DNA from: CAVTLG01 sp963735495 | GTDB taxonomy: Bacteria; Chloroflexota; Ktedonobacteria; Ktedonobacterales; Ktedonobacteraceae | Length of the DNA stretch: 64,000 nucleotides | Reading direction: 5' to 3' | Assembly (NCBI GenBank): GCA_963735495.1 | Contig: CAVTLG010000015.1 | Coordinates: forward strand, 240,903 to 304,902 | Part shown: one piece after another, positions 1 through 8,528 of the stretch | How the letters are laid out: every line of letters starts with the position of its first letter | Position numbering within the stretch: position 1 is the first letter of the stretch | Position numbers and translations under genes: made by a program | Notes under the pieces: generated by a model | Told to the model about the DNA's origin: nothing | The model's database searches: none | What the model saw: only the letters and a program-made list of their open reading frames with translations

Positions 1-1995
1 GGCGATTATAATCCAGAACAATGGCTAGCACCGGAGGATGGCAACATCAATCCGGTATGGCAGGAAGATCTCCGTCTGATGCAGAAAGCCGGGGTCAATC
101 TTGTGACGCTGGGAGTCTTTAGCTGGGCATCGCTGCAACCAGCAGAGGATAGCTTTACCTTTGATTGGCTTGATCAGATCATGGACCTGCTGGCTGAGCA
201 GCAGATTTCCGTGTGCCTGGGAACAGGAACAGCGGCCCAACCAGCATGGCTCTCGGCAGCCTACCCTGACGTCTTGCCAGTCAACGCGTGGGGACTCCGC
301 CACCAGCACGGGACGCGCCTCAACTATTGTCCCACAAACGTCCATTTTCGTCGCCTGTCTCAACAACTGGTGCTAACGCTGGCTGAGCGCTATCGCCATC
401 ATCCAGCTTTGTTGCTCTGGCATGTCAGCAACGAGTACGGTCCGTCCTGTTACTGTGATCACTGTGCGCTGCGTTTCCGCACATGGCTCCAGCAACGCTA
501 CGGCACGCTGGAGGAACTCAATCGTCGCTGGGTCACGGCTTTCTGGAGTCATACCTATACTTCCTGGGAGCAAATTCAGCCTCCAAGTCAACTGGGCGAG
601 CGCAGTATCCAGAGTCTACAACTCGATTATCTACGCTTCCTGTCCGCTGTCAACCTGGAATGTTACCGCGAACTGGCAACCATCTTGCATGGACTCACAC
701 CGCAAATACCGGTAATGACGAATTTTCATGGCTTACAGAGCCAGCTCGATTATTTTTCCTGGGCTCCCTACCAGGATATTATTGCCTGGGATTCCTATCC
801 TGCCCATAATGACCATCCCAGTAGTAGCGCATTTTACTTCGACCTGATGCGCGGTCTCAAAGGTGGTCAGCCCTGGCTCCTGCTAGAACAGACGCCCAGT
901 CAGATACAATGGAAGCAAGAGAATCCGCTCAAACGACCAGGGATGATGCGCTTGCAAAGTTACCAGGCCATTGCCCACGGGTCTAACTCTGTGATGTTTT
1001 TCCAGTGGCGTCAATCGCGTGGAGGCGAGGAGATGTACCACGGTGCTATCGTCAGCCACGCCGGTCATGAGCATACCCGCACCTTTCAGGAGGTGGCGGC
1101 CCTGGGTGCAGAGCTACGCTTAGTAGCAGCGGACCTGTGCACAGCGCGCCTGCATGCTCGCGTGGCACTCCTGATGAGCTGGCCGAACTGGTGGACGGTA
1201 GAAAATCCGCATGTGCCAAGCCAGAACCTGCACTACCTGGAAGAATTACAATACTTTCACCAGGCATTATGGAAGCGTAATATTACAGTTGATGTCATCT
1301 CACCCGATGATACGCTGGATGGCTACGACCTGGTGCTGGCTCCTCTTTTCAACCAGGTCAGCGAGGCACAGGGCCTGGCCATTGAAAGCTATGTCGAGCA
1401 GGGCGGCACATTTCTGACAGGCTACTTTAGTGGCATAGTTGATGAGGACCACCTCGCCTGGGTCGGTGGCTCTCCTGGTCCCCTGCGGAACGCCTTAGGC
1501 ATCTGGGTCGAGGAGTTCGATCCGCTCCCAGAAGGAGCCACCAATACGCTCGTCAGCACGCCGGAAGCGCTGGACTGGCAAGGTACCTATCAGTGCGAAC
1601 GCTGGTGTGAGGTGGTCCATCTGGAGGGGGCACGCGTCCTGAGCGTCTTTGGGACTGATTTCTACGCTGGCAGTCCAGCTATCACCGAGCACGCCTTTGG
1701 CGCTGGACATGCCCTGTATATTGCCACACGCCCGGATGCAGCTTGCCTTGACGCCCTGATCGATAGGCTCCAGAAGCAGTTGGGGATTATGCCTGCATTA
1801 TACGCACCTGAAGGAGTGGAGGTGACACAGCGTCAGGGAGCACAGGAAACCTACACGTTTTTGTTGAATCACCTGCCCACGGCACAACATGTTGCGCTCG
1901 ACCAACCCATGCGCGATGTCCTGACCCAACAGACCTATGGGCAAGAAGTGCGACTCCCAGCGTGGGGCGTCGTTCTGCTTATCCCCGTACATTGA
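1..1995 (+). CDS. GH42 beta-galactosidase, 5' end outside window
   Basis: The frame is open from base 1 and reads GDYNPEQW, the usual GH42 N-terminus, so only a few codons are missing. The acid/base Glu lies in NEYG (codon 433-435) and the nucleophile Glu in LLLEQTP (codon 886-888). A cysteine cluster, CYCDHC, follows the first catalytic residue and matches the GH42 zinc-binding site. The TIM barrel is followed by the trimerisation domain (from about base 1150) and a small C-terminal beta domain. GH42 enzymes are normally cytoplasmic and remove terminal beta-galactose from short oligosaccharides, and I see no signal peptide. The sugar importer and two endo-galactanases downstream suggest galacto-oligosaccharides from type I galactan as substrate. 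The TGA stop overlaps an ATG of the next gene by one base, which implies an operon. Confidence 0.93.
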   Translation, partial: GDYNPEQWLAPEDGNINPVWQEDLRLMQKAGVNLVTLGVFSWASLQPAEDSFTFDWLDQIMDLLAEQQISVCLGTGTAAQPAWLSAAYPDVLPVNAWGLRHQHGTRLNYCPTNVHFRRLSQQLVLTLAERYRHHPALLLWHVSNEYGPSCYCDHCALRFRTWLQQRYGTLEELNRRWVTAFWSHTYTSWEQIQPPSQLGERSIQSLQLDYLRFLSAVNLECYRELATILHGLTPQIPVMTNFHGLQSQLDYFSWAPYQDIIAWDSYPAHNDHPSSSAFYFDLMRGLKGGQPWLLLEQTPSQIQWKQENPLKRPGMMRLQSYQAIAHGSNSVMFFQWRQSRGGEEMYHGAIVSHAGHEHTRTFQEVAALGAELRLVAADLCTARLHARVALLMSWPNWWTVENPHVPSQNLHYLEELQYFHQALWKRNITVDVISPDDTLDGYDLVLAPLFNQVSEAQGLAIESYVEQGGTFLTGYFSGIVDEDHLAWVGGSPGPLRNALGIWVEEFDPLPEGATNTLVSTPEALDWQGTYQCERWCEVVHLEGARVLSVFGTDFYAGSPAITEHAFGAGHALYIATRPDAACLDALIDRLQKQLGIMPALYAPEGVEVTQRQGAQETYTFLLNHLPTAQHVALDQPMRDVLTQQTYGQEVRLPAWGVVLLIPVH

Positions 1996-3028
1996 TGTCA
2001 TTCTATGATGAGGAGAATCCAGATGTTATGGAACTAAAGAACAGCTCGCCCGTTGTTGCGGAGGTCGCGCTAGCCGTGCCTGAGAAACCCGTTCCCCAAC
2101 GATCTCCCCGGCATGCATCACACAGGCACATCAACGTCGGTCTGATCACGATGGCTATTCCTGGCATCATTGTGCTGCTGGTCATGGCCTATCTGCCGAT
2201 GGCTGGCGTGTTGATTGCCTTCAAGAACTATCTGCCATACGAAGGTTTTTTTGGCAGTGCCTGGGTTGGTTTACAGAATTTCCGTTTCCTTTTGGGACAG
2301 GTGAAGCCTGGCGCATCACGTACAATACCCTCTTTATGAATACGCTGTTCATCATCTTCGGCACATTGGCAGCTCTGGGTATTGCCCTCTTGCTCAATGA
2401 GATTCGTGATACGACCAGGTGGAAGTTTCTGCCCACAATCTACCAGTCGGTGATCTTCTTTCCCTATCTGATCTCTTACGTGTTGGTCAGTTACTTCATC
2501 TATGCCCTGCTCAACGGTAACACGGGCATGGTCAATCACCTGCTCGCCGCCTTGCACCTGCCGACGGTAGACTGGTTTGGCTCTCCACAATATTGGCCTG
2601 CGATTCTTACGTTGGTATACCTCTGGAAAAACGTTGGTTTCACCACCATCATTTTTCTGGCCGGCATGGTTTCCATCAGCCCCGAATACTACGAGGCTGC
2701 GCGCCTGGACGGTGCCAATGGCTGGCAGCAGGTGCGCTATATCACGCTTCCCTTGCTCAAACCTCTGATTATACTGGTCGTTCTGCTGGCCATCGGGCGC
2801 ATTTTCTTCGCCGACTTCGGTCTCTTCTTCCAGGTCCCGAATAACCAGCCCGCGCTCTATCCTACAACCGACGTAATCGACACCTATGTCTATCGAGCTT
2901 TGATCACACTCGACGATGTTGGTATGTCCTCGGCAGCCGGTCTCTACCAATCCACGGTGGGTTTCATACTCATCTTCACGGCGAACTGGTTTGTCCGACG
3001 TATCGATCCTGATCAGGCAGCCTTTTAA
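1995..3028 (+). pseudogene. LplB-type sugar ABC permease, one frameshift
   Basis: This encodes an inner-membrane subunit of a carbohydrate ABC importer (LplB/MalF-like). The first part, to about base 2290, gives a cytoplasmic tail and TM1 (IPGIIVLLVMAYLPMAG). The second part is in the -1 frame: it restores FGTGEAWRITYNTLFMN and the remaining membrane segments, including the EAA loop (EAARLDGANGWQ). The frame changes at the T-run 2290-2293, and adding one T there gives one continuous protein of about 345 residues. It is either a real mutation or a one-base sequence error, and I cannot tell which. The start could be ATG 1995, overlapping the GH42 stop, or ATG 2028, 12 bases after AGGAG. The partner permease follows at 3127. 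Confidence 0.85.
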
Positions 3029-3126
3029 TCACCCGACAGGAGCATTGCTTGCTCCACATAGGGCCGAGCGCAGCCTCTGCCCTCAGATTGTAGAGACCAG
3101 GCACCGCAGAAGAAGGAGTTTTCTGT

Positions 3127-4098
3127 ATGCGTTCGATACCACACCGCTTTCTGGCTGATGATAGCAATCAATCACGCACAACCAGGCGCACAGCGCGCAG
3201 ATCGGTCAGCCCCAATGAGACGCGCAGACACAGGTTGGCGGTCCATGCGCTCATTCACGCTATTCTGATCACGCTTACCGTGATCTTTGCCTTACCATTA
3301 CTGCTCGTCATTGCCGGATCGCTGTCAACGGAGCAGGACATCGCCTTGCATGGCTATGCGTTAATCCCGCGCCATTTCACGGTGGCGGCTTACCAGTACC
3401 TGTTCAACAATGGGGATCTGATTATCAGCGGGTATGAAGTCACAATTGTTGTCACGCTGGTCGGCAGCGCCGCTTCCTTGCTCATTATGTCATTGCTAGG
3501 GTATGTTATCTCGCGCCGGGATTTCCGTTTCCGCCGCGCGCTCTCTCTCTTTACGCTCTTCACCATGCTCTTCAACGGAGGATTGGTACCTACCTATATT
3601 ATGATGACGGAGCTGCTGCATGTGCAAGATACGCTGCTAGCCTATATCTTGCCGTATCTGGTGGTGCCTCTGTACGTATTGCTCCTGCGCACCTACTTTG
3701 CCGGACTGCCCACCGAGTTGCTCGAAGCGGCCAAACTCGATGGCGCTGGCGAATGGCGCATCTTCTTTCAGATTGTCGTCCCAATGTCAACACCCGCGCT
3801 GGCAACGGTTGGGCTGTTGATCATGCTGGTCTACTGGAACGACTGGTTCCAGGGACTGCTCTATATTAGCAACCCCCATCTGATGTCTTTGCAGTATCTG
3901 CTCTATCAGATCTCGCAGAACATTATGATGTTGAACACAGCAGCCAGTCAATCAGATGTAAGCACGACGGCGATCCCGACACAGTCCGTCTTGATGGCGA
4001 TGGCCGTGCTTGCCATAGGACCCATAGTGTTCGCATTTCTCTTTACGCAACGCTATTTTGTACGCGGCATTACTCTGGGTGGGCTCAAAGGCGATTAA
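3127..4098 (+). CDS. LplC/YtcP-type sugar ABC permease
   Basis: An intact 323-residue inner-membrane permease of the MalG/LplC type. A basic arginine-rich cytoplasmic N-terminus of about 40 residues precedes the first membrane segment (LTVIFALPLLLVIAGSL). The EAA loop that contacts the ATPase reads EAAKLDGAGEWRIF, about two thirds of the way along. It ends in TLGGLKGD, a C-terminus typical of this family (compare GGLKG in YtcP homologues). AAGAAGGAG lies 8 bases before the ATG. It pairs with the permease ending at 3028. No ATP-binding subunit is encoded in the cluster, so a shared MsmX/UgpC-like ATPase elsewhere is likely (inference from related systems). Confidence 0.93.
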   Translation: MRSIPHRFLADDSNQSRTTRRTARRSVSPNETRRHRLAVHALIHAILITLTVIFALPLLLVIAGSLSTEQDIALHGYALIPRHFTVAAYQYLFNNGDLIISGYEVTIVVTLVGSAASLLIMSLLGYVISRRDFRFRRALSLFTLFTMLFNGGLVPTYIMMTELLHVQDTLLAYILPYLVVPLYVLLLRTYFAGLPTELLEAAKLDGAGEWRIFFQIVVPMSTPALATVGLLIMLVYWNDWFQGLLYISNPHLMSLQYLLYQISQNIMMLNTAASQSDVSTTAIPTQSVLMAMAVLAIGPIVFAFLFTQRYFVRGITLGGLKGD

Positions 4099-4166
4099 CC
4101 CTCCCTTTTTTAGCGCTAATTATTGTCCATTTTTCTCTGGCGACTACCACACAAAGGAGTATCAAC

Positions 4167-5768
4167 ATGTCTCATCACGAACAGGAAACCAACGTATCCG
4201 TTTCTGAGCAACAAGGAGTGTCTCGCCGTCGCTTTCTTTCCGGGAGCAGTAAGGCAGTAGCAGCAAGTGCGTTTGTTGGCAGTGGAGCACTTGGCTCGCT
4301 GCTAGCAGCCTGTGGTGGCTCAAGCAGCACGAGTGGCCCGGTAACAGTCACCTATACCTTCGACGCGTTTACGCAATTACCGGACGCTGCACTTGTCGCG
4401 CAGGCCATGAGCAACACCGCACAGTTTAAGGACCTGAATATTAAGGTCGCGCTGAATCCGATCCAATCGGCATCCTATGACCAGAAGCTGCAACTGGGCT
4501 ACGCTGCAGGTCAGGAGTACGATGTGGTCTTTACCGCACCCTGGGTCAATATCTACACGCAGAACGCGCAAAAGGGCAATTTCCTACCCATGGACGATCT
4601 TCTGCCCAAGTACGCTCCCGGACTGTATCAGAGTATGCCTACGGCTTTCTGGGATGCGGTTAAGGTCGGCGGGAAGATCTACGGAGTGCCAAACCAGAAT
4701 TATTTCGCCTATGTGAACGGTGTCTTTATCAACAAGAGCCTGGCACAGAAGTACGTGGCCTACCTGCCCTCCGGCGATACGCTCGGCAGCTATAGCGACC
4801 TGGAGCCGTTCCTGGATCAGATCAAAGCGCATGAGCCAGCAGTCACCCCTCTCTTTATGGCCCAGAATGGCATTGCGGCTGGCTCGATCTTTTCGGGGTT
4901 AGATTTCGGTTTTGACGTCTTTGCTGGCGCAGCCAGCCTGGCCGGCATTCGCTATCAAGATAGCAACCTCAAAGTCCTCAATGTCTATGATACCCCTGAA
5001 TTCCAGCAAGCAGTCGCGTTACGCTGGGCGTGGGGACAAAAGGGCTATTTCAAGAAAACGCCAGTGCCCGCCGATCAGGGTGCCGTCGCCGTCCAAAACG
5101 GCCAGTATGCTGTGCTCTTTGGACAACAGGCCAAGCCCAATGATATTCCAGGCATTGAAGAACATTTTGGCATTCCACTGACGGTCAAAAAGGTGGGGCC
5201 GACATTCCTGAGTACCCAGGGCATCCTGCAAAATATGAATTCTATCCCACGTACCTGCCCTCACCCTGAACAGGCCATGCAATTCCTCAACCTGGTCAAC
5301 ACCGATGCCACGATCTTCAATCTGCTGTGTCATGGCGTTGAGGGCAAGCACTATGTCTTCGTGAATAAAGCAGAAAAGTTGATCACCTACCCGACAGGCG
5401 TCACAGCCACCAGTAGCAAGTATAATCCAGGAACGGACTGGATGTTTGGCAATGAACAAAACGGGTATTACACAGATCCGTCTAGCCTCGGCATTTACGC
5501 CAACATTCAGCAGGCCAATAACACCGCAACACGCTCAACTGCCTTTGGCTTCTCGTTTGATCCCACCAATGTCACAACGCAAATCGCACAGTTGACGACC
5601 ATTACTGGCGGCGTGCAGACGGGATCGCTCTCGACAGCATTGCAGTACGGGCAGTTGAATCCGAATGAACTGCCAAACTATCTCAACCAGATCAAGCAAG
5701 CTGGTGGTGATGCGGTCCTGGCTGAAGCTCAGAAACAACTGGATGCCTGGAAACAGAAGCAGGGCTAA
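4167..5768 (+). CDS. Sugar-binding lipoprotein of ABC importer (LplA-like)
   Basis: A 533-residue extracellular solute-binding protein. The N-terminus has a twin-arginine motif (SRRRFL, residues 19-24), a hydrophobic stretch and a lipobox LLAAC with Cys49, followed by a Gly/Ser-rich linker. It is therefore predicted to be a Tat-exported lipoprotein held on the outer face of the membrane. Its length suits the large LplA/YtcQ family (about 500-550 residues) that works with LplB/LplC permeases, exactly the two genes upstream. AAAGGAG lies just before the ATG. The galactanases and the GH42 around it suggest galacto-oligosaccharides as ligand, but the ligand cannot be read from the sequence. Confidence 0.92.
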   Translation: MSHHEQETNVSVSEQQGVSRRRFLSGSSKAVAASAFVGSGALGSLLAACGGSSSTSGPVTVTYTFDAFTQLPDAALVAQAMSNTAQFKDLNIKVALNPIQSASYDQKLQLGYAAGQEYDVVFTAPWVNIYTQNAQKGNFLPMDDLLPKYAPGLYQSMPTAFWDAVKVGGKIYGVPNQNYFAYVNGVFINKSLAQKYVAYLPSGDTLGSYSDLEPFLDQIKAHEPAVTPLFMAQNGIAAGSIFSGLDFGFDVFAGAASLAGIRYQDSNLKVLNVYDTPEFQQAVALRWAWGQKGYFKKTPVPADQGAVAVQNGQYAVLFGQQAKPNDIPGIEEHFGIPLTVKKVGPTFLSTQGILQNMNSIPRTCPHPEQAMQFLNLVNTDATIFNLLCHGVEGKHYVFVNKAEKLITYPTGVTATSSKYNPGTDWMFGNEQNGYYTDPSSLGIYANIQQANNTATRSTAFGFSFDPTNVTTQIAQLTTITGGVQTGSLSTALQYGQLNPNELPNYLNQIKQAGGDAVLAEAQKQLDAWKQKQG

Positions 5769-5964
5769 GTTTTCACTCCGACTCGCTTTTTGTACACCAG
5801 CATAGGAGCATGGAAGCGATGCTTAGATGCATGGAAGCATCTGTCAGGAATAAGGACCCGCCTGTGCACGGATTGCGATAAGCTGAACGTCAGAGATCGC
5901 CGCTAACCGACTGGCACTTTTGACACGTTACAGCACATAGTGCGTTCCATTCCAACAAGAACGT

Positions 5965-6037
5965 ACGACGATTTCTTGCACGAAGTAGATTGTTCATCAA
6001 CACTCTCCATAGCCGGAGAGAAAGGAAACCCATCGCC
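5965..6037 (+). repeat. Duplicated leader of the GH53 genes (copy 1)
   Basis: The bases before the first GH53 start match those before the second one (7105-7173). Shared blocks are ACGATTT-CTT, CAGATTGTTCATCA (TAGATTGTTCATCA here) and AAAGGAAAC. The tandem duplication therefore included the 5' leader. The rest of the 269-base gap from 5769 holds an imperfect direct repeat of GCATGGAAGC at about 5810-5840 and no gene. Confidence 0.7.
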
Positions 6038-7096
6038 ATGGATGACGAAATCAATTTGAAGCGCAGTAGCATCAACAGGAGAACCTTACTCAAAGTAGCG
6101 GGCGCGGGCGCTGGAGCGCTCATGCTGGGAGGCGCACTTGCCGCAGCTCCCAAATCCGCAGAGGCCGCAACCTTCTATAAGGGAGCGGATGTCAGTTGGG
6201 TGCCACAGATGGAGGCCAATGGCTACTACTGGCTCAATTCGAGTGGGGTCGAGGAGGATATACTGACCATTCTGAAGGGCTACGGCATCAATGCCATCAG
6301 GCTACGCACCTGGGTGAATCCGTCGAGCGACCCGGTGAATGGCCACTGTAGTATTACAGAAACGGCGGCTATGGCTGTACGCTGCAAAAATGCCGGGCTA
6401 CCTGTCGATATCGACTTCCATTTCGGAGATACCTGGAACTCTGTCGGCACCCAGAATCCTCCTGCGGCCTGGGCGAGCATGACCTACAGCGAGATGCTCA
6501 CCGCCATGTACAACTATGTGTACCACTCGATGAATGTCTTGAAGGCCAATGGTGTGACGCCTGGCTGGGTGCAGATCGGCAACGAGATCAACTCTGGCAT
6601 CTGCCATCCCGTAGGGAGTCTGGCGCACTATCCCGCCCAGATGACCGGGTTGCTGAACGCCGCCTATGCCATGGTCAAGGAGGTCTTTCCCTCAACACCG
6701 GTCCTGATACACCTAGCACAACCGCAGAACCTGACATCAGTTGAGAGCTTTTTCGATACCCACCAGGCCAATGGCGGCAACTGGGATATCTCGGCATTCT
6801 CATCCTATGGCAGCGGAAGCTCGACGATCTCAGGCATCGTCGGCAATATCAACACTGTTCAGTCGAGGTATGGCAAGCCGGTGATGCAGGTCGAATTCGG
6901 TGGGGCGGAAGATAGAGCGTCCAGAACCGAAACCGACCTGGAATCCTATATCACGGATATGAAGAGTATTGGCGGCCTCGGCGTGTTCTATTGGGAACCC
7001 GAGGTTTACTCACCATTCACCGATTACGCGTCGGGTGCCTGGGACCCCACGACGAAGGAGCCGACGATAGCCATGAACGGCTTCCTGAATGCCTAG
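6038..7096 (+). CDS. GH53 endo-beta-1,4-galactanase, Tat-exported (copy 1)
   Basis: A 352-residue secreted enzyme that cuts beta-1,4-galactan, the side chains of pectin. The Tat signal is NRRTLLK followed by an alanine/glycine-rich stretch ending near AEA. The mature protein opens with KGADVSWVPQMEANG and has INAIRLRTWVNP, both GH53 hallmarks. The acid/base Glu is E183 in IGNEIN and the nucleophile is E286 in MQVEFGG. It ends soon after the barrel, so there is no added binding domain. ATG 6038 was chosen because the second copy starts at the same relative point and GAGAAAGGA lies upstream; an in-frame ATG at 5990 is less likely. Product oligosaccharides would go to the ABC importer upstream. 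Confidence 0.93.
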   Translation: MDDEINLKRSSINRRTLLKVAGAGAGALMLGGALAAAPKSAEAATFYKGADVSWVPQMEANGYYWLNSSGVEEDILTILKGYGINAIRLRTWVNPSSDPVNGHCSITETAAMAVRCKNAGLPVDIDFHFGDTWNSVGTQNPPAAWASMTYSEMLTAMYNYVYHSMNVLKANGVTPGWVQIGNEINSGICHPVGSLAHYPAQMTGLLNAAYAMVKEVFPSTPVLIHLAQPQNLTSVESFFDTHQANGGNWDISAFSSYGSGSSTISGIVGNINTVQSRYGKPVMQVEFGGAEDRASRTETDLESYITDMKSIGGLGVFYWEPEVYSPFTDYASGAWDPTTKEPTIAMNGFLNA

Positions 7097-7104
7097 AAAC
7101 AACA

Positions 7105-7173
7105 ACAACGATTTTCTTCATGAAACAGATTGTTCATCATTTCCACCAAAGGAGCGAAAGGAAACACGTCGCC
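7105..7173 (+). repeat. Duplicated leader of the GH53 genes (copy 2)
   Basis: Second copy of the leader seen at 5965-6037. It contains CAGATTGTTCATCA and AAAGGAGCGAAAGGAAAC and sits between the two galactanase genes. Its ribosome binding site (AAAGGAG) is better than that of copy 1. Confidence 0.7.
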
Positions 7174-8226
7174 ATGGATGACGAAACCAATTTGAGGCAA
7201 AGCAGCGTCAACAGAAGAACCCTACTCAAAGCTGCGGGCGCGGGGGCTGGAGCACTCGTTCTGGGCAGCGCTCTTGCCGCCTTTCCCCAATCCGCAGAGG
7301 CCGCAACCTTTATCAAAGGAGCGGATGTCAGCTGGCTGCCGCAGATGGAGGCCAACGGCTACACGTTCTATAACGCCAGCGGTGTCCAACAGGACGTTCT
7401 GACTATTCTCAAAGGCTATGGCATTAATGCCATCAGGCTTCGTACCTGGGTGGTTCCTTCGAGTGACCCGGTAAATGGTCATTGTAGTCAGGCCGAGACT
7501 GTGGCTATGGCCGTGCGCTGCAAGAACGCTGGACTTCCAGTCGATATCGACTTCCATTTTTCGGACTCATGGGCTGACGAAGGACACCAGAATCCTCCTG
7601 CCTCATGGGCAAGCATGACCTACAGCGAGATGCTCAACGCCATGTACAGTTATACATGGAATGTTATGAACGACTTGAACTCCAATGGCGTTACGCCAAG
7701 CTGGGTACAGATTGGCAATGAGACCAACATGGGGATCTGCCTCCCTACAGGTAGTCTGACAAGTCATCCTGACCAAATGACCGGATTGCTGAACGCCGCC
7801 TATAAGATGGTGAAGCAGATCTTTCCGTCGACCCCGGTCCTGATACATCTTGCATCGCCGCAACATTCCTCTGTCCAGCAATTTCTTGACACGTACAAGG
7901 CCTATGGTGGCAACTGGGACATCACAGCATTCTCATCTTATGGCTCTGGAAGCGCTATACCAGGGCTTATCTCTGATATGTCTACGTACCAGTCACGGTA
8001 CGGCAAGCCCGTAATGCAGGTCGAGTTCGGTGGCCCAGAGAGTAACCCATCCCAGACCGAAGCCGATCTGGAGGCATACATCAAGGGGGTCAAGAGTTTT
8101 GGCGGCCTCGGCGTGTTTTACTGGGAGCCCGAAGGTTACTCGCCTTTTACCAGTTACTCAATGGGGGCCTGGAACCCAACTACCCGGAGACCTACGATAG
8201 CGCTCAACGGTTTCCTTAATGCTTAA
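7174..8226 (+). CDS. GH53 endo-beta-1,4-galactanase, Tat-exported (copy 2)
   Basis: A 350-residue paralogue of the gene at 6038, in tandem and 77 bases downstream. It has the same Tat signal layout (NRRTLLK), the same KGADVSWLPQMEANG opening, the acid/base Glu at E183 (IGNETN) and the nucleophile at E284 (MQVEFGG). Differences are spread along the whole protein, so the duplication is not recent. Both active sites are complete, so both enzymes should work, perhaps with different chain-length or branch preferences (inference). The start is ATG 7174; the longer in-frame extension back to 6991 overlaps copy 1 and is not real. Confidence 0.93.
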   Translation: MDDETNLRQSSVNRRTLLKAAGAGAGALVLGSALAAFPQSAEAATFIKGADVSWLPQMEANGYTFYNASGVQQDVLTILKGYGINAIRLRTWVVPSSDPVNGHCSQAETVAMAVRCKNAGLPVDIDFHFSDSWADEGHQNPPASWASMTYSEMLNAMYSYTWNVMNDLNSNGVTPSWVQIGNETNMGICLPTGSLTSHPDQMTGLLNAAYKMVKQIFPSTPVLIHLASPQHSSVQQFLDTYKAYGGNWDITAFSSYGSGSAIPGLISDMSTYQSRYGKPVMQVEFGGPESNPSQTEADLEAYIKGVKSFGGLGVFYWEPEGYSPFTSYSMGAWNPTTRRPTIALNGFLNA

Positions 8227-8320
8227 ACGGATATATTCGTAGCAAAGATGCGAAATATACTGCTCATAGCAGGACTGGCGTTGTTGAGGTAACGCCGGTC
8301 CTTGTCACACACATATACAC

Positions 8321-8493
8321 GTAACTACTCAGGTACCTCAGGAACTCGCGTAGGGGCCGAGCCAAGACCTTTTTTGCGGCGCGGCGTTGAAGCAGGGAAA
8401 AAGGTCTTGGCGACCCTGGCGGCGGCCCACCCAGGACAACCGCAAGGGATGGTCCCTACGCGATCACCTCTGCCTACAGACCTGAGTAGTTAC
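8321..8493. repeat. 173-bp palindromic element with 14-bp inverted ends
   Basis: GTAACTACTCAGGT at 8321-8334 and its exact reverse complement at 8480-8493 bound the element. A second, inner pair (TCGCGTAGGG and CCCTACGCGA) lies inside. It has no coding capacity, so it looks like a MITE or other palindromic repeat. The inner sequence recurs at 30168-30200 and 31052-31078. It fills most of the gap 8227-8528. Confidence 0.75.
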
Positions 8494-8528
8494 ATATATA
8501 CTAAAATCACCGCAAAAAATGCTCGGCA

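Noticed and set aside
2285..2300. Programmed -1 frameshifting in the permease gene
   Set aside because: The site does not fit a slippery X XXY YYZ heptamer in the reading frame, and permeases of this family do not need it. A single missing T explains it.
2228..2950. 240-codon minus-strand frame over the permease
   Set aside because: It is a shadow of the permease: the plus-strand pieces give a clear ABC permease once one base is added.
5769..6037. Possible riboswitch upstream of the GH53 genes
   Set aside because: Only a short imperfect direct repeat and a shared leader are visible, with no recognisable riboswitch fold.
6991..8226. Longer start for the second GH53 gene (411 codons)
   Set aside because: The extension overlaps the 3' end of the first GH53 gene and has no signal peptide. 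ATG 7174 gives the same Tat signal as copy 1.
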